Assembly (NCBI RefSeq): GCF_900156895.1
Contig: NZ_FTPD01000027.1
Location: 17,997-81,996, forward strand
Origin: Mesorhizobium prunaredense
GTDB lineage: Bacteria; Pseudomonadota; Alphaproteobacteria; Rhizobiales; Rhizobiaceae
DNA length: 64,000 bases
Direction of reading: 5' to 3'
Shown here: in pieces, positions 25,493 to 33,836 of the stretch
How the letters are laid out: the number at the start of each line of letters is the position of its first letter
Numbering within the stretch: position 1 is the first letter of the stretch
The notes under the pieces: model-generated
What the model was told of the DNA's origin: nothing
What the model saw: the letters and a program-made list of their open reading frames with translations, nothing else
The model's database searches: none
Made by a program: the position numbers and the translations under genes

Positions 25493-25616
25493 CCCTCCCC
25501 CTCGAGGGGAGGGTCGATCCGCGCAGCGGATCGGGGTGGGGTCGCTGAGCATGGAGCTCGGCATGAACCGACCCCTCCCGGCCCTTCGGGCCACCCTCCC
25601 CTCAAGGGGGAGGGGT
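25493..25616. repeat. Mosaic palindromic intergenic repeat
   Basis: This element between two operon genes is built of nested palindromes: CCCTCCCC-TCGA-GGGGAGGG (25493-25512), CGATCCGC-GCA-GCGGATCG (25515-25533), GGCCCTTCGGGCC (25580-25592) and CCTCCCCTCAAGGGGGAGG at the right end. The left and right ends are also inverted copies of each other. Its form resembles rhizobial RIME-type elements. It interrupts the operon and could process or stabilise the transcript. Confidence 0.75.
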
Positions 25617-25639
25617 ATTTCAGACGAGGGAGAAAGATC

Positions 25640-26827
25640 ATGGTCGGCGCATCGAAGTCGGAAACGGGAGGCGGCCCGATCCGCTACGGCATGGTCGGCG
25701 GCGGGCAAGGCGCCTTCATCGGCGCGGTGCACCGGATCGCGGCGCGCATGGACAATGAGTTCGTGCTGGTCGCCGGTGCCCTGTCATCTGACCCGGCGCG
25801 TGCCAAGGCCTCGGCCGAGGAGCTTGGGCTCGATCCGGCGCGCAGCTACGGCTCGTTCGCCGGGATGGCCAAGGCCGAGGCCAAGCGGCCGGACGGCATC
25901 GAGGTGGTGGCCATCGTCACGCCCAACAATGTGCACGTGCCGGCGGCGAAGGCGTTTCTCGAAGCCGGCATCCACGTCATCTGCGACAAGCCGCTGGCGA
26001 CGACGTTGGCGGAAGCGAAGAAGCTGGCGGCACTGGTCGAAAAGACCGGCAAGGTCTTCGTCCTCACCCACAACTACACCGCCTATCCGATGGTGCGGCA
26101 GGCGCGCGAGATGGTGGCCAAGGGGCAGCTTGGCGACATCCGCATCGTGCAGTCGGAATATCCGCAGGATTGGCTGACCGAGGACCTTGCCGCCACCGGC
26201 CAGAAGCAGGCGGCCTGGCGCTCGGATCCCAAACAGGCCGGCGCCGGCGGGGCGCTGGGCGACATCGGCACGCATGCCTACAATCTCGCACGCTTCGTCT
26301 GCGGGCTTGAGCTCGATGCGCTTTCCGCCGATCTCGACGCCTTCGTGCCGGGGCGGCAGCTCGACGACAATGTCAATGTGATGCTGCGCTTCAAGCCGGT
26401 CGGCAAGTCGCACCCTGCCAAGGGCATGTTGTGGGCGAGCCAGGTGGCGCCCGGCCACGAGAACGGGCTGAAGCTGCGCATCTACGGCTCGAAAGGCGGG
26501 CTTGAATGGGTGCAGGCCGACCCGAACTACCTCTGGTACACGCCGTTCGGCCAGCCGAAGCAGTTGATCACTCGAAATGGCGCCGGCGCGCTGCCCGTCG
26601 CCGGGCGCGTCAGCCGCGTTCCGTCAGGCCATCCGGAAGGCTATCTCGAAGGCTTCGCCAACATCTACCAGGAGGCGGCCCGCGCCATCCGCGCGGCGCG
26701 CCGGAAGGGCGGCAAGCCGGCTAAGGACGTTATCTTCCCGACCATCCAGGACGGTGTCGAAGGCATGGCCTTCATCGAAGCCTGCGTAAAGTCGTCGAAG
26801 AAGAACGGGGCCTGGACGAAGCTCTAG
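25640..26827 (+). CDS. Gfo/Idh/MocA-family oxidoreductase
   Basis: This 395-residue NAD(P)-dependent sugar dehydrogenase has an N-terminal Rossmann fold (RYGMVGGGQGAFIGAVHR, about 15-32). The family's EKP motif appears here as CDKPLATTLAEAKKL near 116, and THNYTAYPMVRQAREMV follows in the hinge. GALGDIGTHAYNLARFV provides the catalytic aspartate and histidine. It lies between two epimerase-type genes in one operon and probably oxidises the sugar that these rearrange. Members include inositol and glucose-fructose oxidoreductases; the substrate is not identified. Confidence 0.9.
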   Translation: MVGASKSETGGGPIRYGMVGGGQGAFIGAVHRIAARMDNEFVLVAGALSSDPARAKASAEELGLDPARSYGSFAGMAKAEAKRPDGIEVVAIVTPNNVHVPAAKAFLEAGIHVICDKPLATTLAEAKKLAALVEKTGKVFVLTHNYTAYPMVRQAREMVAKGQLGDIRIVQSEYPQDWLTEDLAATGQKQAAWRSDPKQAGAGGALGDIGTHAYNLARFVCGLELDALSADLDAFVPGRQLDDNVNVMLRFKPVGKSHPAKGMLWASQVAPGHENGLKLRIYGSKGGLEWVQADPNYLWYTPFGQPKQLITRNGAGALPVAGRVSRVPSGHPEGYLEGFANIYQEAARAIRAARRKGGKPAKDVIFPTIQDGVEGMAFIEACVKSSKKNGAWTKL

Positions 26828-26860
26828 AGAACAATCGAAAATCATGAGGAGGGGGCGTCG

Positions 26861-27745
26861 ATGAAAATCGGCATGTGCATGTTTTTGTGGACGACGGCCG
26901 TGTCGAAAAAACACGAGCCGCTGCTCAGGGATATCAAGGCGACCGGCTTCGATGGCGTCGAGATACCGATCTTTGCCGGCACGCCGGACGATTACAAAAA
27001 GCTCGGCGCGCTGCTCGACCGCATCGGGCTAGAACGCACCGCCGTTTCGGCGATGGGCGATCCGGCGATGAATTTGATCGCGGCCGATGCCTCAACGCGC
27101 AAAGCCGGCATCGACTATATGAAATGGGCGATCGACTGCACACAAGCGCTTGGCGCCAAAACGCTGAGCGGCCCGCTGCATTCGACGCTCGGCGCCTTTT
27201 CCGGCAGCGGACCGACGGCGGCGGAGAAAAAGCGCTCCGTCGCCTCGCAACGCGCCATCGGCGACCATGCCGGCAACAAGAACGTCACCATCGGGCTGGA
27301 GGCGCTCAATCGCTTCGAATGCTATCTGCTCAACACGATGGACGATCTGTCGGAGCATATCGACGCAATCGACCGGCCGCACATCAAGGCGATGTACGAC
27401 ACTTTCCACGCCAATATCGAAGAGACGGACGCGATCGGCGCCTATACGCGCAACCGCAAGAATGTCGTCCATATCCATATTTCGGAGAATGATCGCGGCG
27501 TGCCCGGGCGCGGCCACATTCCGTGGCAAGAGACGTTTTCGGCCATCCGCAAGAGCGGCTATGACGACTGGCTGACGATCGAGGCCTTCGGCCGCTCGCT
27601 GAAAGATTTGGCGGCGGCCACCAAGGTCTGGCGCGACTTTTCGGAAAGCCCGGAAGCCGTCTACCGCGACGGCTACAAGCACATCAAGAGCGGCTGGAAA
27701 AAGGCTGGTGCGCCTAGGACGCAGCCTTCCTCTCAGGCGATCTGA
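26861..27745 (+). CDS. Sugar phosphate isomerase/epimerase family protein, third copy (tagatose 3-epimerase-like)
   Basis: This 294-residue TIM-barrel protein shows the full metal site of the D-tagatose/D-psicose 3-epimerase family: glutamate in IGLEALNRFECYLLNT, aspartate and histidine in MYDTFHANIEE, histidine in VHIHISENDRGVPGRGHI, with the substrate-binding arginine, and glutamate in LTIEAFGRS. The ribosome site GAGGAGGGGG precedes the ATG at 26861. It is the last gene of the plus-strand operon and overlaps the end of the convergent phnE2 gene by 13 bases. It probably inverts C3 of a free ketose. Confidence 0.88.
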   Translation: MKIGMCMFLWTTAVSKKHEPLLRDIKATGFDGVEIPIFAGTPDDYKKLGALLDRIGLERTAVSAMGDPAMNLIAADASTRKAGIDYMKWAIDCTQALGAKTLSGPLHSTLGAFSGSGPTAAEKKRSVASQRAIGDHAGNKNVTIGLEALNRFECYLLNTMDDLSEHIDAIDRPHIKAMYDTFHANIEETDAIGAYTRNRKNVVHIHISENDRGVPGRGHIPWQETFSAIRKSGYDDWLTIEAFGRSLKDLAAATKVWRDFSESPEAVYRDGYKHIKSGWKKAGAPRTQPSSQAI

Positions 27746-29283
27746 GCTGCCGGCGGGCGGGCGGAAACGCGCCGCTCATCATTGCTGTTTGCGACACTCC
27801 CCATCAGCTTGCGGCGGAGATAGCTGGAGATGTTGTCAAAGACGAAGACGACAAGCAGAATCAGCAGAACCATGTAGAAAACATTGGCCCAGTTGGTGTT
27901 GGTGCGCATGGCCTCCCACAATTTCAGGCCGATGCCGCCGGCGCCGACAGCGCCTATGATCGTCGCTGACCGGGTGTTCGATTCCCAGAAATAGAGGGAT
28001 TGGCTGAGGAATACCGGCAGAACCTGGGGCAGCACGCCATAGCGCTGCACCATTGCCGGCGTGGCGCCGACCGAGCGGATGCCCTCGCGCTGCTTGTCGT
28101 CGATATTTTCCAGCGCCTCGGAATAAAGTTTGCCGAGGGTTCCGGTGTCGGTGAAGAAGATCGCCGACATGCCGGCCAGCGGCCCAGGACCAAAGCCGCG
28201 CGTAAAAAACAGCGCCCAGATCAGCATGTCGACCGAGCGCAGGAAATCGAAGAAGCGCTTTGTCACCTGGTTGGCTATCCGGCTCGGCGTGACGTTGCGC
28301 GCAGCCAGGAAGGCGAGCGGAAAGGCGACGATCGAGGCCAGCACGGTGCCGACGAAAGCCATGACGATGGTCTGCAAGAGTTTCAGCCAGACGTCGCCGT
28401 GCTGCCACTCGGCGTTGTTCAAAATGTTGTCCCAGGCGAGCGCCGCGTTTGACCGCGACGGGTTGATGCGAGCCCCGGAGACGATCAGTGAAGCGACCTC
28501 GCCGAACGGCTTTCCCCAGAATGGCGAGTTGGTGTCGAACACGAAATTGGCCCAGCCGAAGAAACGTCGCCAGGCGACCACCTCGTCGTTCTGCACCTCG
28601 GCGCGGCCGAGAAATCCGAACGAGACATAGGCTGTCGAGCCTGGCCTGCGTTGCTCGATCCAGTCAGGCAGCGGTGTGCGCGGTGTCACAGAACTGCCCT
28701 TGGCGATGTCGAAGACGACGCTTTCGGCGCCGCGCGTCACGGTGACCAGGCTTGGCGTGACGGCGATCTGGCCATTGCCAAGGGTGACGGTCGCCGCCAC
28801 GACGGCGTTTTCGCGCACTGTTTCAGGCACCGCAGGAGCGGATTGGCCCGACGGGGCGGCCGGGCTTTCGGCAGTTGGCGCACCAGGCGCCATGAACGAA
28901 TCCTGCGACGACTTGTTGGTCGCGATCGCCGGTGCCGGCGCTGCCTCGACCTGCCGCTCGATGACGGCCATCTGCTTGGCCACCCAGTCGGGATTTGGGT
29001 TGGATCCCAGCTTGGAGAAGCGGGAGTAGTCGATCGTCAGATGATTGTCCTTGAATTCGATGTCGGGCCGGATTTCGTAGGACACCCAGTCGGCGAGATA
29101 AGCGCCGGCAAGGTTCCAGTTCGCCTTTTCGAGAACGCTGCCGACCGAGAAGAACCACGAACAGTAGAAGGTGTAGAGAATGCAAAGAAGGATGCCGATC
29201 GGAGTGGCGTAGCGTTTCCACAGCGAGCGCCGGAAAGCGTCCGGGTGGCGAGCGGCGATGGCGTCGATGGCATCCGGATTCAT
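27733..29283 (-). CDS. phnE: Phosphonate/phosphate ABC transporter permease with very long periplasmic region (PhnE2/PhoT-like)
   Basis: This 516-residue permease begins at the ATG at 29283 (MNPDAIDAIAARHPDAF); the longer frame to 29328 overlaps the previous gene. One helix at about 27-47 is followed by a hydrophilic region of about 250 residues, including a proline- and alanine-rich stretch (APTAESPAAPSGQSAPAVPE). The six-helix PhnE core then starts near 300 (KLLQTIVMAFVGTVLASIVAF). The core has the EAA-type loop around EGIRSVGATPAMVQRYGVLPQ and GAVGAGGIGLKLWEAM. Ordinary PhnE is about 260-320 residues. It pairs with the shorter permease upstream, as PhoE and PhoT do in Sinorhizobium phoCDET. 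Its stop overlaps a convergent gene. Confidence 0.9.
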   Translation of the reverse strand: MNPDAIDAIAARHPDAFRRSLWKRYATPIGILLCILYTFYCSWFFSVGSVLEKANWNLAGAYLADWVSYEIRPDIEFKDNHLTIDYSRFSKLGSNPNPDWVAKQMAVIERQVEAAPAPAIATNKSSQDSFMAPGAPTAESPAAPSGQSAPAVPETVRENAVVAATVTLGNGQIAVTPSLVTVTRGAESVVFDIAKGSSVTPRTPLPDWIEQRRPGSTAYVSFGFLGRAEVQNDEVVAWRRFFGWANFVFDTNSPFWGKPFGEVASLIVSGARINPSRSNAALAWDNILNNAEWQHGDVWLKLLQTIVMAFVGTVLASIVAFPLAFLAARNVTPSRIANQVTKRFFDFLRSVDMLIWALFFTRGFGPGPLAGMSAIFFTDTGTLGKLYSEALENIDDKQREGIRSVGATPAMVQRYGVLPQVLPVFLSQSLYFWESNTRSATIIGAVGAGGIGLKLWEAMRTNTNWANVFYMVLLILLVVFVFDNISSYLRRKLMGSVANSNDERRVSARPPAAQIA

Positions 29284-29287
29284 TGCA

Positions 29288-30262
29288 CTACTCTCCGCGC
29301 CCGTATGCGAACGCCTGCCGGCCGACAAGACGGTGTCTCAGCCATGCCGAAAGCTGGTCGACGGCGACGATCGTGCAGAACAGCAGAAAGACGATGGCGA
29401 TGGTCTTGGCCTCATGGCCCCGGCCGATCGAAAGACGCAGGGATTCGCCGATGCCGCCGGCGCCGACGGCGCCAAGTATGGTCGAAGCGCGCACATTGAT
29501 CTCGAGGCGAAGCAGGAAATAGCTCATGAAGTTGGGCAGGATCTGGGGCACGATGCCGAACCACACCCGTTCGACCCAGTTGGCGCCCACGGCGCGCAAG
29601 CCTTCTTCAGGCTTCATGTCGGCATTTTCGACGACTTCGAAGAACATTTTTCCGAGCGCGCCGACGGTATGGATGCTGACCGCAATGATCGCAGGAATCG
29701 GTCCTAGTGAGAAAATCGCCAGGAAAAAGCCGGCAATGACAATTTCCGGAAAGGCGCGGACAATTTCAAGGAAGCGGCGCGTGACGAAACGGAGCCAGCG
29801 GCTGGCCGTGATATTGCCTGCGGCGAAGAAGCAGAGCAGGAAACCGAATGTGGCGCCCACCAGCGTCGAAAACAGGGCGATGTTCAGCGTCTCGATCATC
29901 CGGTGGAAGTACTCCGGAATGTAGATGCTCTGGGTCAGGTAGACGCGGCCTTCCGGGTAGTCGAACTTGAGGCTGCCGTCGTCATAGGGGGACGGCAGGT
30001 CGAACAGCGCGCGCGCCGGGTCGAACCAGTCGCGCGGCTTCAATTCGGCGAAAAAGTCGGCGACGTGGGGAAGGCGGTCGAAGAACTTTCCGGCGTTGGT
30101 TTCGTTGGCGAACCAGAGCGAGCCAGACAGTGCAAGAAACAGGAAAACCAGGCCGCCGACCGTGTACAGGCGCCGGCGGGCGGCGAGGTCGCGCCAGTGC
30201 CGCTCGACGGTGGCTCCCACCGGTGAAAGCGCAGGCGCGCGGCAGACGTCGGTCGCACTCAT
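29288..30262 (-). CDS. phnE: Phosphonate/phosphate ABC transporter permease PhnE1 (PhoE-like)
   Basis: This 324-residue permease starts at the ATG at 30262 (MSATDVCRAPAL). Helix 1 is at about residues 35-55. A periplasmic segment of about 80 residues (DRLPHVADFFAELKPRDWF) precedes the five-helix core beginning IETLNIALFSTLVGATFGFLL. The core shows EEGLRAVGANWVERVWFGIVPQ and GAVGAGGIGESLRLSIG, the standard PhnE cytoplasmic and membrane motifs. It sits four bases before the long permease and 74 bases after phnD. The pair would form the membrane channel of a phosphonate or phosphate importer. Confidence 0.93.
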   Translation of the reverse strand: MSATDVCRAPALSPVGATVERHWRDLAARRRLYTVGGLVFLFLALSGSLWFANETNAGKFFDRLPHVADFFAELKPRDWFDPARALFDLPSPYDDGSLKFDYPEGRVYLTQSIYIPEYFHRMIETLNIALFSTLVGATFGFLLCFFAAGNITASRWLRFVTRRFLEIVRAFPEIVIAGFFLAIFSLGPIPAIIAVSIHTVGALGKMFFEVVENADMKPEEGLRAVGANWVERVWFGIVPQILPNFMSYFLLRLEINVRASTILGAVGAGGIGESLRLSIGRGHEAKTIAIVFLLFCTIVAVDQLSAWLRHRLVGRQAFAYGRGE

Positions 30263-30336
30263 CGATATTTTTCCCGGCCCCTGATGCGGCAACGCCGCCG
30301 GCGGCTCATGGCCCCGGCGGCGTTGTGGCAGGTTAC

Positions 30337-31245
30337 TTACGAGCCGATCTTCGCCTTACGGGCGTCGATGATCGGCTGGTAGAATTCCGGGGTAACCGGC
30401 GAATAGCCCTTGTAGTCGCCGCCTTGTATCGCCGAGAAACAGGCCGGATCGGTTTCCGGCAGCTTGGTCAGGAAATCGGTGATCTTCTGCTTGTCGCTGG
30501 CGTCGATCGACGTACGCAATACCAGCGGGCCGTTCGGGATCAGCGGCGACTGCCACAGTTCGACGAGGTCATCCATCTTCAGGACGCCCTTGTCGACCAT
30601 CTTGCGCAGATTGCCCGAGCTGTAGCCGTCGTTGAAGTCGCCGATGCCGGAGGCCCAGGTGGTGCCGGCATCGAACGTGCCCTTCAGGACTTCAAGGACA
30701 AGCTGTTCGTGGCCGCCGCCGAAACCGGTCGACGCGAAGTAGCTCTTGACATCCATGCCGATGTCCTTGGGCAATGACGTGACCGGGATCAGGTAACCGG
30801 AAGTCGAATCGGGATCGGCGAAACCGAGTTTCTTGCCCTTCATGTCGGCGAGCGTCTTGATGCCGGAATCAGCACGCGCGACCATGACCGCACGGTAGCC
30901 GGTCGAGCCGTCGGTCTGGATCGTCGTCAGGATCGGTTGAACCGCGTCCTTGTTTTCGAGATAGACCTTGGCGTAGGCGGAAGCGCCGAGCTCGGCAAAG
31001 TCGAGCGTGCCGCCGAGCAGGCCCTGGATGACGCCGTCGTAGTCGGCGGCCGGGAACAGCGAAACTTTTTCCACGCCGAGGACTTGCTTGATGTGGTCGG
31101 CGAAGCACTGGTAGTTGCGCAGGCGGTCGGCCTCGTTCTCGCCGCCCAGAATGCCGACGCGGAACTCCTTCAGATCCTGTGCCTGAACCGCGCCCACCGC
31201 CATGGCGATGATGGAAACGGCACCGAAAAGTATTTTTCTAAACAT
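30337..31245 (-). CDS. phnD: Phosphonate-binding periplasmic protein PhnD (PhoD-like)
   Basis: This 302-residue binding protein has a Sec signal peptide (MFRKILFGAVSIIAMAVGAV, cleaved near VQA-QDLK). The PhnD-type ligand site follows: FRVGILGGENEADRLRNYQ, DFAELGASAYAKVYLENKD and GFADPDSTSGYLIP, with the DPDSTSGY phosphonate-binding loop. VWASGIGDFN-like TTWASGIGDFNDGY closes the site. It lies between phnC and phnE1, the phoCDET order of rhizobia. The family binds phosphonates such as 2-aminoethylphosphonate, and in some rhizobia also phosphate. Confidence 0.94.
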   Translation of the reverse strand: MFRKILFGAVSIIAMAVGAVQAQDLKEFRVGILGGENEADRLRNYQCFADHIKQVLGVEKVSLFPAADYDGVIQGLLGGTLDFAELGASAYAKVYLENKDAVQPILTTIQTDGSTGYRAVMVARADSGIKTLADMKGKKLGFADPDSTSGYLIPVTSLPKDIGMDVKSYFASTGFGGGHEQLVLEVLKGTFDAGTTWASGIGDFNDGYSSGNLRKMVDKGVLKMDDLVELWQSPLIPNGPLVLRTSIDASDKQKITDFLTKLPETDPACFSAIQGGDYKGYSPVTPEFYQPIIDARKAKIGS

Positions 31246-31346
31246 TTCGCGTCTCTCCTGTTGGTTCCGGCGTCGCGCCGGAAGCGTTTTTACGCCCGGC
31301 CTTGATGCGGACTGGCGGTCCGGGCGCTCTGTCGTCGTCTGCTTTC

Positions 31347-31360
31347 GTATACTCGTATAC
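31347..31360. promoter_or_regulatory. GTATAC-TC-GTATAC palindrome between phnC and phnD
   Basis: Two exact GTATAC palindromes separated by two bases form a 14-base inverted repeat in the 141-base gap between phnC and phnD. It may be an internal operator or processing site. No matching regulator can be named. Confidence 0.3.
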
Positions 31361-31386
31361 CGATATCCACTTCCGGGATTTTGGAG

Positions 31387-32244
31387 CTAGTAGCCGGGAA
31401 ATGCCGGCTCGAGCGGTCCGGCGGATGCGGCGATCTTTTGCTTGATGGCGACGCTGGTCGAGGTGATCGCCTCGGAGATTTCACCGCCATTGCTGTCGGC
31501 GCCATAGACCATGCGCACGGCCTCGCGGTTGAGCTCTTCGGGCGGTCCGTCGAACACCACCTTGCCGGCGGCCATGCCGATGATGCGGTTGCAATAGGTG
31601 CGCGCGGTATCCAGCGTGTGCAGATTGGTGACCACGGTGAGGCCCTCGCGCAGATTGATGTCCTGCAGCGAATCCATCACCACCTTGGCGTTGAGCGGGT
31701 CGAGCGAGGCGATCGGCTCGTCGGCGAGGATGACTTTCGGCTGCTGCATCATGGCACGGGCAATCGCAACGCGCTGCTGCTGGCCGCCGGACAAGGTGCC
31801 GGCCGGCTGCAGCGCCGTGCGGGCGATGTCGAGACGTTCGAGCGCCGCGATCGCCTCGGCCCGTTCCTCGCGGGAGAAGACACCGAGCAGATTGACAAGG
31901 GTCGAGCGGTGATTGAGCCGGCCGAGCAGCACATTAGTCAGCACGTCGAGGCGCGGCACCAGGTTGAATTGCTGAAAGATCATGGCGCAATCGCGCTGCC
32001 AGCGCCTGAGCAGCGAGCCGCGCAGGCTGGAGACTTCGGCGCCGTCAAAGAAAATCGACCCTTGGCTCGGATCGATGAGGCGGTTGATCATGCGCAAAAG
32101 CGTCGACTTGCCGGCGCCCGAGCGGCCGATGATGCCGACCATCTGGCCTTGAGGGATCGAGATGTCGACATTGCTGACGGCGGTGTTCCTGCCAAACCGA
32201 CGGGTGACGCCGCGGATTTCGAGCGTGGCTGAGGTTGCTGACAT
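31387..32244 (-). CDS. phnC: Phosphonate ABC transporter ATP-binding protein PhnC (PhoC-like)
   Basis: This 285-residue ATPase starts at the ATG at 32244; a TTG two codons upstream at 32250 is possible. Walker A is GRSGAGKSTLLRMINRL (about 37-53) and the Q-loop is FQQFNLVPRLDVLTNVLLGR. The signature is LSGGQQQRVAIARAM, Walker B is VILADEPIASLDPLNA, and the switch histidine is in TNLHTLDTARTY. NLH(T) in place of the common H-D is normal for PhnC. It is the first gene of the phnCDE1E2 block and lies downstream of an acetyltransferase gene and an inverted repeat. Confidence 0.94.
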   Translation of the reverse strand: MSATSATLEIRGVTRRFGRNTAVSNVDISIPQGQMVGIIGRSGAGKSTLLRMINRLIDPSQGSIFFDGAEVSSLRGSLLRRWQRDCAMIFQQFNLVPRLDVLTNVLLGRLNHRSTLVNLLGVFSREERAEAIAALERLDIARTALQPAGTLSGGQQQRVAIARAMMQQPKVILADEPIASLDPLNAKVVMDSLQDINLREGLTVVTNLHTLDTARTYCNRIIGMAAGKVVFDGPPEELNREAVRMVYGADSNGGEISEAITSTSVAIKQKIAASAGPLEPAFPGY

Positions 32245-32385
32245 AGGCAAGTTCCAGTCCAGTCGCAGTTGAAGGTCTGTTAACCTTGGCTAGCGCAGCC
32301 GCGTGAAACCGCGGTGTCGGATTGATGTCAGTTTTGTTACCGTCCACAGCCTGAAAGGGGCGAGCCGGCGGCCGCAGTTCGATCA

Positions 32386-32461
32386 AGTGAATGGTGAATG
32401 GTGAATGGTGATAAGAACGGCGTCCCTGCCGCCATTCACTATTGACCATTCACCATTCACT
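32386..32461. repeat. 17-bp-arm inverted repeat at the end of the phn acetyltransferase gene
   Basis: AGTGAATGGTGAATGGT (32386-32402) is the exact inverse of ACCATTCACCATTCACT (32445-32461). The arms themselves are built of a repeated GTGAATG unit, with a third copy extending the left arm. The right arm overlaps the acetyltransferase stop codon (32460-32462). It lies between that gene and phnC and could end or attenuate transcription. The remaining 32245-32385 stretch holds only a weak Pho-box candidate. Confidence 0.7.
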
Positions 32462-33077
32462 AACTGCCGTATTTCTCCAGAAATGCTTCCGCCGAAAGCG
32501 CGCGAAAATCGTCGAGCGCGGCGCGCAGGCGGGCATGGTCCCAATCCCACCAGGCAAGTGCCTGATAGCGTCCCGCCGTGCGGCGGTCAAAGCGTTCGCG
32601 GATCGGTTTGGCCGGCACGCCGCCGACAATGGTGTAGGGCGCGACGTCTTTCGACACCACGGCGCCGGCGCCGACCGCTGCGCCATCGCCGACGCTGATG
32701 CCGGGCAGGATGGTCGAGCCGTGGCCGAGCCAGGTGTCGTGGCCGATGGTGACCCGCCTGGCGCGGCGCTGGGCGAAGAATTCGCTCTCGTGCTCGGCGT
32801 CGTCCCAATAGTCCGAGGCGCGATAGGTGAAATGGTGCAGCGTCGGCCGCCAGGTCGGATGGTTGGTGGCGTTGATGCGCACGCTGGCGGCGATGTTGGC
32901 GAATTTGCCGATCGTCGCGCACCAGGCGCTGCAGTCCTGCATCATGTAGGAATAGTCGCCGAGCGTGCTTTCCGAGACCCGGCAGCGTTCGGCGATCTCA
33001 GTCCAGCGGCCGAGCGTCGAGTTCTCGACTTCCGCTGTCTCGTGGACCAGCGGCGTTTCCGACAGTTTCCGCGTCAT
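32460..33077 (-). CDS. Phosphonate-metabolism hexapeptide-repeat acetyltransferase
   Basis: This 205-residue protein is of the left-handed beta-helix (hexapeptide repeat) transferase type found in phn clusters. Hexapeptide turns run through AEVENSTLGRWTEIAERCRV and later VTIGHDTWLGHGSTILPGIS, then IVGGVPAKPIRERF, the usual XAT-family end. The probable catalytic histidine is in NATNHPTWRP. Its ATG overlaps the phnL stop by four bases (ATGA), so it is part of the C-P lyase operon. The family probably acetylates an aminoalkylphosphonate or related intermediate; the exact acceptor is not settled. Confidence 0.9.
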   Translation of the reverse strand: MTRKLSETPLVHETAEVENSTLGRWTEIAERCRVSESTLGDYSYMMQDCSAWCATIGKFANIAASVRINATNHPTWRPTLHHFTYRASDYWDDAEHESEFFAQRRARRVTIGHDTWLGHGSTILPGISVGDGAAVGAGAVVSKDVAPYTIVGGVPAKPIRERFDRRTAGRYQALAWWDWDHARLRAALDDFRALSAEAFLEKYGS

Positions 33078-33781
33078 GCGGCGATTTTCCCGGCGGCAAA
33101 AGCGGTCACGTCGATGACGCGGTCGGCCACTGCCTCGCGCACGTCGTGGTCGTGGAAGATGCCAAGCAGGGCGACGCCGGCCGCCTTCTTGGCCGCGATC
33201 AGCGCAATCACCACGTCGCGGTTGCTGGCGTCGAGCGAAGCGGTCGGCTCGTCGAGTAGCAGGATCGGGTGCTCGGTTATGAAGCCGCGCGCGATGTTGA
33301 CGCGCTGTTGCTCGCCGCCGGAAAAGGTCGCCGGCGGCAGCATCCAGAGCTTTTCCGGCAGGTTGAGTTGCGCCAGCAAGGCGCGTGCCTTGTTGCGCGC
33401 AACGTCAGGGTCCTCGCCGCGCTCGACCAGCGGTTCGGCGACGACATCCAGCGCCGAGACGCGCGGCACTGTGCGCAGGAACTGGCTGACATAGCCGATC
33501 GTGAGGCGGCGCACGGCAAGCACCATGCGTGGGCTGGCCGTCGCCAGATCGATGAGCCCGTCCTCGTGCTGGACAATGATCTGGCCTGCATCGACGGCGT
33601 AGTTGCCGTAGAGCATCTTCAGGATCGAGCTCTTGCCGGCGCCGGAGGGGCCGCCGAGCACGGCGCATTCGCCGCTCCTGATCGAGAACGACACGCCGGC
33701 GACGACAGGCAGTCTGATGCCGTCGCGCAGATGCATGGTGAAGCTCTTGGCGACATCGGAGACGACGAGCGGGGTTGCCAT
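33074..33781 (-). CDS. phnL: C-P lyase accessory ATP-binding protein PhnL
   Basis: This 235-residue ABC-type ATPase is not a transporter subunit; PhnL associates with the carbon-phosphorus lyase. Walker A is GPSGAGKSSILKMLYGNY (about 45-62) and the signature is FSGGEQQRVNIARGF. Walker B is ILLLDEPTASLDASNRD, and GIFHDHDVREAVADRV holds the switch histidine. YVSQFLRTVPRVSALDVVAEPL is characteristic of PhnL. It lies 55 bases after phnK and overlaps the acetyltransferase start by four bases. The role in substrate activation (ribose triphosphate attachment) is known for the complex. Confidence 0.95.
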   Translation of the reverse strand: MATPLVVSDVAKSFTMHLRDGIRLPVVAGVSFSIRSGECAVLGGPSGAGKSSILKMLYGNYAVDAGQIIVQHEDGLIDLATASPRMVLAVRRLTIGYVSQFLRTVPRVSALDVVAEPLVERGEDPDVARNKARALLAQLNLPEKLWMLPPATFSGGEQQRVNIARGFITEHPILLLDEPTASLDASNRDVVIALIAAKKAAGVALLGIFHDHDVREAVADRVIDVTAFAAGKIAA

Positions 33782-33836
33782 CAGAAAATTCTCCGATCGT
33801 CGTTCGTTTGCGGGCCAGCACCCGGAACAATCATCG

